Of a DNA stretch of 7,385 bases, positions 1-5,769 are shown in pieces. The notes below the pieces were generated by a model. That model was not told the origin of the DNA and ran no database searches. It worked only from the letters and a program-made list of their open reading frames with translations. Source of the DNA: Spartobacteria bacterium (GTDB lineage Bacteria; Verrucomicrobiota; Verrucomicrobiia; Chthoniobacterales; Chthoniobacteraceae). Position 1 is the first letter of the stretch, and every line of letters begins with the position of its first letter. Location of the stretch: assembly GCA_025350985.1 (NCBI GenBank), contig JANXWU010000336.1, positions 1-7,385 of the forward strand, read 5' to 3'. The position numbers were made by a program, and so were the translations under genes.

Positions 1-1
1 C

Positions 2-1159
2 ACGACGCGCCCCGAAGCTTCGCGCGTGGATGCGCTCGAAGCGCTGCGTGACTGGCAGATTGAAAAGCAGGGCACGCCGGCCGACCCGCAGCCAACCGAC
101 CTCGACCGGCTGCACAATCTTTGGCGTCCGCTGCCCGCGCGTCCCGCTGTTGATGCGGCTTCCGCGGTGGCGGCGATCTTCCCGACGATCCTGCAAAACG
201 GTTCATCCAAGCTCCAGCAAGCCGCGGCGCAACTCGCGGGCAAACTCAAGCTTGCTCCCGCCGGGGACGCACTGCTCGCGCTGGCCATCAACCCGAAAGC
301 CGACTCTCCCGCGCGCATCGAGGCGCTGCGGGCGTTGATGGAAATCCCCAACGCGAAAGTGGCCGACGCCGTGCGCGTGGCGATGACCGACAAGGACGCC
401 CGCGTCCGCAAGGAAGGTGTGGATGCGCTCGCGAAACGTGATCCCGCTGCCGCCGTGAAGGTGCTCGCGAGCGTGCTGGAAACTGGCACGACCATCGAAA
501 AGCAGGGCGCGCTCACCGCTCTCGGCTCGCTGAAAAACAAGGAGGCCGACGCAATGTTGTCCTCACTGCTCGACCAGCAGGCAGCAGGAAAAATCCCCGC
601 GGACATCCGGCTCGATCTGCTCAATGCCGCCGCGGCGCGCAACAATGCGGAGATCAAGGCCAAGCTCGCCAAACTTCAAACGACCGCTCCGGGCGGCGAC
701 CTGGTCGCGTCGTTTGCTGACACGCTCACCGGAGGTGACGCGGCGGTGGGAAAAAAGATCTTCTTCGAGAACGAGGCGACTTCCTGCGTGCGCTGCCACA
801 AGATGGGAGACACGCCCGAAGGCGTCGGCCCCGATCTCTCACACGTCGCATCGCGGGGAGACCGCCGCTATCTGCTTGAATCGATCATCGCGCCGAACGC
901 CAAAATCGCTGCGGGATACGACCGAGTCACCGTCTCGCTCACCGACCAATTTTACACCGGGCGTGTGCTGGCAGAAGACGCCAAGACGATCAAACTCGAA
1001 ATCACCAACGACGACGGCTCGTTGAAAGCAATCAGCGTTTTGAAGGCGGAAATCAAAGAGCGCCACGGGGAACCGAGCGCGATGCCCGAAGGCTTCAAGG
1101 ACATCCTCAAACGCACCGAACTGCGCGATCTCATCGAGTTTCTCGCGGCGCAAAAGTAG
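2..1159 (+). CDS. HEAT-repeat / CxxCH haem-binding protein, C-terminal part (5' end outside window)
   Basis: The frame is open from the first bases of the window, and residues before the first possible start (GTG at 26) continue the repeat pattern, so this is the 3' part of a larger gene; 385 residues are visible. Residues about 1-235 are Ala/Leu/Lys-rich helical repeats of HEAT type, with recurring segments such as ARIEALRALMEIP and ARVRKEGVDALAKRD. A cytochrome c-like domain follows at about 245-385, with the haem attachment motif CVRCH at nt 785-799 (residues 262-266), then GVGPDLS, and a late SAMPEGF whose Met361 is a plausible distal haem ligand. This domain resembles the putative haem-binding domain (TIGR02603 type) at the C-terminus of large PVC-group proteins, often joined to a PQQ/NHL-type propeller dehydrogenase. 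The family is exported and thought to act in periplasmic electron transfer; the N-terminal catalytic part is not visible, so the substrate is unknown. The gene converges on speD, 26 bp away, and is probably not part of that operon. Confidence 0.9.
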   Translation, partial: TTRPEASRVDALEALRDWQIEKQGTPADPQPTDLDRLHNLWRPLPARPAVDAASAVAAIFPTILQNGSSKLQQAAAQLAGKLKLAPAGDALLALAINPKADSPARIEALRALMEIPNAKVADAVRVAMTDKDARVRKEGVDALAKRDPAAAVKVLASVLETGTTIEKQGALTALGSLKNKEADAMLSSLLDQQAAGKIPADIRLDLLNAAAARNNAEIKAKLAKLQTTAPGGDLVASFADTLTGGDAAVGKKIFFENEATSCVRCHKMGDTPEGVGPDLSHVASRGDRRYLLESIIAPNAKIAAGYDRVTVSLTDQFYTGRVLAEDAKTIKLEITNDDGSLKAISVLKAEIKERHGEPSAMPEGFKDILKRTELRDLIEFLAAQK

Positions 1160-1185
1160 CGAGAATCGTCCCAAGCTGTAGCGGC

Positions 1186-1530
1186 TTAACCCCGCGTCAA
1201 TTCCCGGCTTTCCACTCGATCCGCGCGCAGACCCGCGCGAATCCAGTCGCGGATGGCCGCGTGATCGAGCGTCGAGCCGCACGAGAAAATATCCACCGCC
1301 GCATAACCGTGCTCTGGCCACGTATGGACGGCCACATGCGACTCCGCAATCACAACCACGCCACTGACTCCGTGCGGGCTGAACGTGTGGAAGACGTCGG
1401 TGACGATTGTGCCGTGACCGCGCCGGACGGCTTCGAGCAGCAGCGCTTTTAAATCGCCGGGTGCGTTCAGCAGCGCGGCGTCGCAACCATGAAGTTCGAG
1501 CAGCGTGTGGCGAGCGAGTGGTGCGTCCAT
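1186..1530 (-). CDS. speD: S-adenosylmethionine decarboxylase proenzyme (pyruvoyl-dependent, bacterial class 1B)
   Basis: This enzyme decarboxylates SAM to the aminopropyl donor used in polyamine synthesis, in the cytoplasm. The protein has 114 residues, close to the usual size of the short bacterial/archaeal class (about 115-140). The self-cleavage site is clear: VIAESHVAVHTWPEHGYAAV contains Glu63-Ser64, where Ser64 would become the pyruvoyl group. His69 and Cys84 (IFSCG) match the processing and proton-donor residues known from the Thermotoga maritima enzyme (Ser63, His68, Cys83), shifted by one. The ATG at 1530 begins 2 nt after the TAA of the upstream flavoprotein gene. No Shine-Dalgarno sequence is evident, so translation may depend on coupling. 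It is the last gene of the minus-strand run and its TAA (1186-1188) is 26 bp from the stop of the convergent gene. Its presence with a SpeE-like gene in one operon supports a complete aminopropyl-transfer pathway. Confidence 0.95.
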   Translation of the reverse strand: MDAPLARHTLLELHGCDAALLNAPGDLKALLLEAVRRGHGTIVTDVFHTFSPHGVSGVVVIAESHVAVHTWPEHGYAAVDIFSCGSTLDHAAIRDWIRAGLRADRVESRELTRG

Positions 1531-1532
1531 TT

Positions 1533-3122
1533 TTATGAAATAAGGGCGAGGAGCGAATCGGCGGCGCGGGTGCCGCGAGTGAAGGCTTCCTCGAAAATTG
1601 AAATGCCGCTCATGTCAGAGTGCGCGAAAACAATCGCGCCGTGCGGCGGCTGCATGCGCTGCCGAGTTTCGCCCCAAATAAATCCTGGCACGGGCCGGAC
1701 CATGCCGTGGCCCCAGAGCCACACGTCGAGGTTGCGGATGTGCGCGTCGATGCCGGGATGGACGCGCGCGAGGTCGGCGACGATGAGGTCGCACCAATCG
1801 GCGTGGGTCCGGGTGAGCGCGCGCTGGCGTTCCTCGGGCGGTGCCGAGGCGTCGAGCGGCCAGTAGTGGGTGAGAACGGTTTCGTGGGGAACCGGATGGA
1901 GATTTTGATGCGTGGCGACGACGTAGCCGAGCGAAGCGCTGCCGCGCACGACGTTATCCCAAGCGAGCGGTGCGCCGCGGCCGGCAGGGAGCAAAGCGAG
2001 CGTGACGTTCGCGACCATCCACGGCGAATACTCGAGGCCAGTCACGGGAGCGAGGCCACGCACGATCCTCTGCGCGACGAAGCGCGGCGCTGCGCACACG
2101 ACTCCTCGCGCCCGAAGGCGGACACTCCGCTGACGGGCCAGATCGAAAAAATCGACGGCCACTCCCGAGTTGTTTTGCTCGAGGTTAAAAACGACGCATC
2201 CCCCGCGAACCCGCTGGCCCAGCGGTTCCGCGAGCCGTCGGGCCAGCCAGCCGTTGCCTTCCGGCCACGTCACCACCGCGTCGTGATCGGCATTGGCCGC
2301 CCGCCCGCGGCGCGCCGCGAAGTAATGCACTCCCGCCCAAGCCGAAATATTTTCCATGCCCGCGCCGTAATCATCCCGGCAGCAATAATCGACATGCCAG
2401 CGCAGCGGCTTCGAGGTAAATCCGCGCTTCGTCATCCATGCAGCCATCGTGGCTTGGTCGAGCGCGAGCAGCGCCTCGTCGCGAGAACTTTCATCCAGAG
2501 GAATGGCGAAGGCGTGGCGACCGTCCGCACCCAGCGTTTGACGGAAAGTTTCCATCTCCGCGAAGAATCGCTCGTATTGCCGGCGGTCATCCGGGCCGAT
2601 GCCCAGTTGCGGCAGCAACCCTTCCTGCCAGCGACCGGCGTCGAACAGCCGTTCCATCGGATCGGCGCAGAGATATTCCTCGTGGTAAATGGGCGCGCCA
2701 TTCGCGTCGCGTCCGCGCGTGATGCCCAATTCCTCGAACAGGGCAAGCACCTCCGTGGCTTCGTCGTTGGGCAGCGGGACGTAATGCGCGCCCCACGGGT
2801 ACGCGGAGACGGCGTTGCGCCCGCACGCCGCGTTGCCGCCGGGATCGCGTTCGAGTTCGAGCAGCAAAAAATCTCGCGCGCCTTTTTTGTCGAGTTGATG
2901 TGCGGCGGCGAGACCAGCGATGCCGCCGCCGACAATGGCGACGCCGGCTTCGATGGTTTCCGTCGGCGGCGGAAAACTGCCGTCGCGCATTCGGTGTCCC
3001 GCAGCCAGCGCAGGACCGAGAATGCTGCCGGAAAAGCGCGGACGCGGTTTCTTGCAGCCGGTGAGCATCGCTGCCGCCCCGGCGCCCGCGGTCGCGAGAA
3101 ATTCCCGGCGCGTCGATTTCAT
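1533..3122 (-). CDS. Tat-exported lipoprotein, FAD-dependent amine-oxidase-like oxidoreductase
   Basis: The protein has 529 residues from the ATG at 3122. That start is chosen because it gives a textbook twin-arginine signal (STRREFLATAG, residues 3-13) running into a lipobox LTGC with Cys23, and because GGAAGG lies just upstream. The frame is open further upstream to 3338 but only as arginine-rich residues inside the neighbouring gene. A Rossmann FAD-binding site follows: VAIVGGGIAGLAAAHQL (61-77), with acidic Glu89 at the end of the second strand. The C-terminal segment FAHSDMSGISIFEEAFTRG (499-517) resembles the second FAD-contact motif of flavin amine oxidases. Tat export suits a protein that binds FAD before translocation, and the lipobox suggests anchoring at the periplasmic face. 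The substrate is unknown; oxidation of a polyamine or related amine is an inference from its place between aminopropyltransferase and SpeD genes. Its first codon overlaps the SGNH stop (ATGA, 4 nt). Confidence 0.85.
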   Translation of the reverse strand: MKSTRREFLATAGAGAAAMLTGCKKPRPRFSGSILGPALAAGHRMRDGSFPPPTETIEAGVAIVGGGIAGLAAAHQLDKKGARDFLLLELERDPGGNAACGRNAVSAYPWGAHYVPLPNDEATEVLALFEELGITRGRDANGAPIYHEEYLCADPMERLFDAGRWQEGLLPQLGIGPDDRRQYERFFAEMETFRQTLGADGRHAFAIPLDESSRDEALLALDQATMAAWMTKRGFTSKPLRWHVDYCCRDDYGAGMENISAWAGVHYFAARRGRAANADHDAVVTWPEGNGWLARRLAEPLGQRVRGGCVVFNLEQNNSGVAVDFFDLARQRSVRLRARGVVCAAPRFVAQRIVRGLAPVTGLEYSPWMVANVTLALLPAGRGAPLAWDNVVRGSASLGYVVATHQNLHPVPHETVLTHYWPLDASAPPEERQRALTRTHADWCDLIVADLARVHPGIDAHIRNLDVWLWGHGMVRPVPGFIWGETRQRMQPPHGAIVFAHSDMSGISIFEEAFTRGTRAADSLLALIS

Positions 3123-3859
3123 TTTTCCTTCCAAAACTCTCGCACCGTCCGCTCCCATTCCGCCGCCATCAGTTGGTGGCCGGAGTAGGTCGGATGGACG
3201 GCATCCCAAATCCAATGCTCCGCCGGCGCGCGCTCGCAGGCGGCGTCGAACGCGGCTTGAAAACGGACGAGCGCCGCACCGTGTTTCTTCGCCAGCTTCG
3301 CCACAATTTCCTGCCGCTGCTTGATGCCCGCGCGCCACGGCTCATACGGCTCTTTCTTTCCGGCGATGGGCAGCGTGAACGGCTCGCAAAGCACGAGCCG
3401 CACCTTCGGATTCGCGGCTTTTGTGGCGGTCAGCAGCCCGTCGTAAATCTGCTCGTATTGATCCATTGGCACGGCATGGCTGTTGTCGTTGACGCCGATC
3501 AAAATGCTCAGGACATCCGGCTGGAGATCGAGCACATCTTTCTGCCAGCGCTTTTCGAGATCGACGACCGTGTTGCCGCTCACCCCTCGATTGAGAAAGG
3601 TCAGGTTTTTCTCCGCAAACGCGGCTCCGAATTTCGCGGCGATGATGAACTGATAGCCGTGGCCGAGAATGTGATTCGGGTCGGCGCTGCGTCCACGATT
3701 GCCGTCGGTGATCGAGTCGCCCTGGAACAAAACGCGCGTTTCCTTTTGGAAAATTGCGATCGGTTCCACGGTGGAGTTTGGCGGTTCCGCCGCGCTGAGT
3801 TTCAGAGCAAACGCAGCGACGGCAACAATTAGGCGGTGCAGGATGGGTTGTAGTTTCAT
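3119..3859 (-). CDS. Secreted SGNH/GDSL-family hydrolase (esterase)
   Basis: A 246-residue hydrolase of the SGNH superfamily, which cleaves esters such as acetyl groups on sugars or lipid esters. All four blocks are present: FQGDSITDG with nucleophile Ser49, NRGVSGN with Gly92 and Asn96, IGVND with Asn124, and DAVHPTYSGH with the Asp219/His222 dyad. The start at 3859 is preferred over an in-frame ATG at 3922 because it begins a Sec-type signal peptide (basic start, hydrophobic 10-23, probable cleavage after SAA at residue 24), while 3922 would overlap the upstream gene by 47 nt and add a polar extension. It begins 17 nt after the aminopropyltransferase stop and its own TGA overlaps the flavoprotein start by 4 nt, so it is embedded in the operon. 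The true substrate cannot be told from sequence; acetylxylan or rhamnogalacturonan acetylesterase-like activity is the usual guess for secreted members. Its link to the polyamine genes is unexplained. Confidence 0.9.
   Translation of the reverse strand: MKLQPILHRLIVAVAAFALKLSAAEPPNSTVEPIAIFQKETRVLFQGDSITDGNRGRSADPNHILGHGYQFIIAAKFGAAFAEKNLTFLNRGVSGNTVVDLEKRWQKDVLDLQPDVLSILIGVNDNSHAVPMDQYEQIYDGLLTATKAANPKVRLVLCEPFTLPIAGKKEPYEPWRAGIKQRQEIVAKLAKKHGAALVRFQAAFDAACERAPAEHWIWDAVHPTYSGHQLMAAEWERTVREFWKEK
3127..3132 (-). promoter_or_regulatory. Shine-Dalgarno sequence of the flavoprotein gene
   Basis: On the minus strand GGAAGG is followed by AAAA and then the ATG at 3122. It lies inside the last codons of the SGNH gene. 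It is the only good Shine-Dalgarno seen among the internal starts of this operon, and it supports 3122 as the true start together with the Tat signal. The spacing (4 nt) is a little short. Confidence 0.6.
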
Positions 3860-3875
3860 AGGCTTGGCGGGTGAA

Positions 3876-5390
3876 TCATTGATGCGTGTAACGCGCCCAC
3901 TCGGCTTCGAAGTAACGAACAAGCGCCTGGTTGTTCAGTCGGTTTACTTCGGTCGGCACCCGCGCCATGTCGGGCGGGAACTCGCGCAGGGACGCGACAT
4001 TTTTCTCCTCAAGAAACCGCAGACCGGGGGGCAATCGCCACGGTCCGCCGAGGGCACGGGGCGACGCGAGGATAAAACCCCATTCGCCGAAGGACGGAAC
4101 GTAGGCGTGATACGGCTCGGTGACCAAGCCGCACGCCCGCAACGTCTCGTCGATACACCAAAAACTTTTCGGGGCGACGAAAGGCGACGTGCATTGAATG
4201 ACCATCGCGCCCTCCTGCGCGAGGGCGGTGCGCGCACGCTGGTAAAACGCGGTCGTGTAAAGCTTGCCGATGCTGAAGTTCGACGGGTCTGGGAAATCGG
4301 CGACGATGAAATCGAACATCTCGCGGTTGTCTTTCAGCCAGGTGAAGGCGTCGGCGTTGACTACGTGAACTTTCGATGAAGCGAACGCGGAGTGGTTCAG
4401 ACGGGTGAGCACCTCTTGCGTGGAAAACAGGCGCGTCATCGCGGGATCGAGATCGACGAGCGTCACGCTTTCGAGGTGCGGGTAGCGCAAAATTTCGCGC
4501 ACCGCGAGACCGTCGCCACCGCCCAGCACGAGCACCCGGCGCGCGTGCGGCAGGCGGGCAAGACCGGGATGCACGAGCGCTTCGTGGTAACGATATTCAT
4601 CGCGCGCGCTGAATTGCAGGTTGCCGTTGAGATAGAGCCGCAGGTCGTCGGCGTGGCGCGTGAGCGTGATGCGCTGGTACGGCGTTGATTTTGAAAAAAT
4701 GACATCCTCGCCGAACGCCGCCGCTTCCGACCACGAGACGATGCGCTCGGAAAAAACGAATCCGCACGCAAGCAGCGCGAGCACGGCGACGCCGTTGATG
4801 CGCAGCAGCCGCGCGCGCGGCACTTGATCCCACAACGCCCAGAGTGCGACGAGCCCGACGCCACCGTTCAAAATTCCAAACAAAAAGCCGGAGCGCGCAA
4901 GGCCGAAATGCGGGACGAGCACGAGCGGAAAAAGCAGCGAGGCGAGCAGCGCGCCGATGTAGTCGAAGGTGAAAACTTTCGAGATGAGATCCTTGAATTG
5001 GAGCCGGTCTTTGAGGATGCGGAGAAGCAGCGGGATTTCCAATCCGACGAGCGTGCCGATGAGCAGGACGATCGCGTAGAGCAACACGCGGAACGAGCTG
5101 ACGTGCGCGAACAACCCAAAGAGCACCGCCGCCGCCGACCCGCCGAAAAGCGCGATGAGAAATTCCACCTGGATAAACACGCCGAGCAGATTTTTTTCGA
5201 CATAGCGAGAGAGCCAGGAGCCGATGCCCATCGCGAAAAGATAGACGCCGATGACCGTCGAAAACTGCAGGACGGAATCGCCGAGGAGATAGCTGGCGAT
5301 AGTGCCGGCGATGAGTTCGTAAATCAGCCCGCACGTGGCGATGGTGAAGACCGACGCGAGCAGCAGGAGGCGGAGGCCGCGTTCTGTCAT
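3876..5390 (-). CDS. Membrane-anchored polyamine aminopropyltransferase (spermidine synthase-like)
   Basis: The protein has 504 residues: an N-terminal membrane domain followed by a spermidine-synthase domain. Roughly seven hydrophobic helices are visible at about 7-29, 40-60, 68-94, 101-121, 139-160, 165-187 and 198-214. The catalytic part (about 225-450) has the family signatures in order: PYQRI (Tyr238-Gln239), LYLNGNLQF then RDEYRYHEALVHP (263-275), the SAM-type site VLVLGGGDG (287-294), LVDLD with Asp315, NADAF with Asp347, and the catalytic-type DFPDP with Asp365 and Asp368. The family transfers aminopropyl from decarboxylated SAM to an amine acceptor. Soluble SpeE proteins are about 280-300 residues, so the membrane half is the distinguishing feature. 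The ATG at 5390 is chosen because it starts directly before the first helix and overlaps the DUF350 stop as TGATG; the open frame extending to 5747 is arginine/histidine-rich noise within neighbouring genes. The last ~50 residues extend past the synthase core. The acceptor is unknown. Confidence 0.92.
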   Translation of the reverse strand: MTERGLRLLLLASVFTIATCGLIYELIAGTIASYLLGDSVLQFSTVIGVYLFAMGIGSWLSRYVEKNLLGVFIQVEFLIALFGGSAAAVLFGLFAHVSSFRVLLYAIVLLIGTLVGLEIPLLLRILKDRLQFKDLISKVFTFDYIGALLASLLFPLVLVPHFGLARSGFLFGILNGGVGLVALWALWDQVPRARLLRINGVAVLALLACGFVFSERIVSWSEAAAFGEDVIFSKSTPYQRITLTRHADDLRLYLNGNLQFSARDEYRYHEALVHPGLARLPHARRVLVLGGGDGLAVREILRYPHLESVTLVDLDPAMTRLFSTQEVLTRLNHSAFASSKVHVVNADAFTWLKDNREMFDFIVADFPDPSNFSIGKLYTTAFYQRARTALAQEGAMVIQCTSPFVAPKSFWCIDETLRACGLVTEPYHAYVPSFGEWGFILASPRALGGPWRLPPGLRFLEEKNVASLREFPPDMARVPTEVNRLNNQALVRYFEAEWARYTHQ

Positions 5391-5593
5391 CAGTGAATCG
5401 CCGCCGCGACGATGATGCAGATGCCGAGTGCCGCGAAGCCGACGACGATCGCCAGCGCGGTGTTCTTTTTCTCGACCAATTCTTTCCAAAGATCGTACGG
5501 CGTGAGCTGGTCCACGACGATAAAAGTGATGCAGAAAATCACCACGCCGAGCGTGGCGTAGATGGCGGAGTTGGCGACGGTTAGCCAGTTCAT
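5390..5593 (-). CDS. DUF350 family small membrane protein
   Basis: The protein has 67 residues with two hydrophobic helices (about 8-28 and 46-66) joined by a charged loop, TPYDLWKELVEKKNTALAI. The pattern of an acidic D..KE loop followed by KN.A.AI and a Gly-rich second helix is that of DUF350 (E. coli YjfL family, which carries two such units; one is present here). Its function is unknown. In E. coli, yjfL sits with a PspA-like gene and an ATP-grasp glutathionylspermidine-synthetase-like gene, which fits a role in membrane stress or polyamine-type chemistry. The stop codon shares one base with the start of the aminopropyltransferase gene (TGATG at 5388-5392), so the two are probably translationally coupled and may act as a pair. 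No Shine-Dalgarno is seen; the start lies 8 nt after the previous stop. Confidence 0.85.
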   Translation of the reverse strand: MNWLTVANSAIYATLGVVIFCITFIVVDQLTPYDLWKELVEKKNTALAIVVGFAALGICIIVAAAIH

Positions 5594-5601
5594 GGGGTTG
5601 G

Positions 5602-5769
5602 TTATTTGTGGTTAAAACTTCCGAAGTAGCCGGAGCGCCCGCCGCTCCCGCCAGAGGAGGAAAACGTTTTGCCGACGCTGTGCCAAAAGCTCCAGCCGCG
5701 TGCGTTGGCGAGGCCCAGATAGCCGACCGTAGCGAGGCAGAGCGCAAGGTAAATGGGATGCCGGATCAT
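5602..5769 (-). CDS. Small one-helix membrane or secreted protein with Gly/Ser-rich tail, unknown function
   Basis: The protein has 55 residues. The start (ATG at 5769) shares its A with the TGA of the DUF4178 gene (TGATG at 5767-5771), and the TAA at 5602-5604 is 8 nt before the DUF350 start, so the frame exactly fills the space between two real genes. Residues 5-22 are hydrophobic (PIYLALCLATVGYLGLAN), forming either a membrane anchor or an uncleaved signal. The rest, RGWSFWHSVGK then TFSSSGGSGGRSGYFGSF, is aromatic and Gly/Ser-rich and looks flexible. No known domain is recognised. The same frame is open upstream to 6144, but that part runs antiphase inside the DUF4178 gene and is arginine-rich. 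Confidence that it is a real gene rests on the exact fit and coupling, and on the plausible transmembrane segment. It may be a small partner of the DUF4178, DUF350 and aminopropyltransferase proteins. Confidence 0.72.
   Translation of the reverse strand: MIRHPIYLALCLATVGYLGLANARGWSFWHSVGKTFSSSGGSGGRSGYFGSFNHK

Noticed and set aside
1173..1187. Possible terminator hairpin between the convergent genes (AAGCTG, loop TAG, CGGCTT).
   Set aside because: Only six pairs with one G-T wobble, a three-base loop and no T-run on either side; on the minus strand the wobble becomes a mismatch. Too weak to call.
1620..3188. A 522-codon open frame on the plus strand opposite the flavoprotein gene.
   Set aside because: It is rich in Arg/His/Ala with no domain, and mirrors the codon-position GC bias of the real minus-strand gene, which has a Tat signal, lipobox and FAD motifs.
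3123..3338. Longer N-terminus for the flavoprotein.
   Set aside because: The extra 72 residues are low-complexity Arg/Gly/Ala antiphase to the SGNH gene, and they would place the Tat signal internally.
3860..3922. Longer start (ATG at 3922) for the SGNH hydrolase.
   Set aside because: It would overlap the aminopropyltransferase gene by 47 nt and bury the signal peptide behind 21 polar residues.
4824..5396. A plus-strand 190-codon frame rich in Glu/Arg/Asp/Gln.
   Set aside because: This composition is the typical antisense image of hydrophobic membrane-helix codons in the aminopropyltransferase gene; no start signal or domain.
5391..5747. Longer N-terminus for the aminopropyltransferase (623 codons).
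   Set aside because: The added residues are Arg/His-rich and run antiphase through the DUF350 and 55-residue genes; the first membrane helix starts right after the ATG at 5390.
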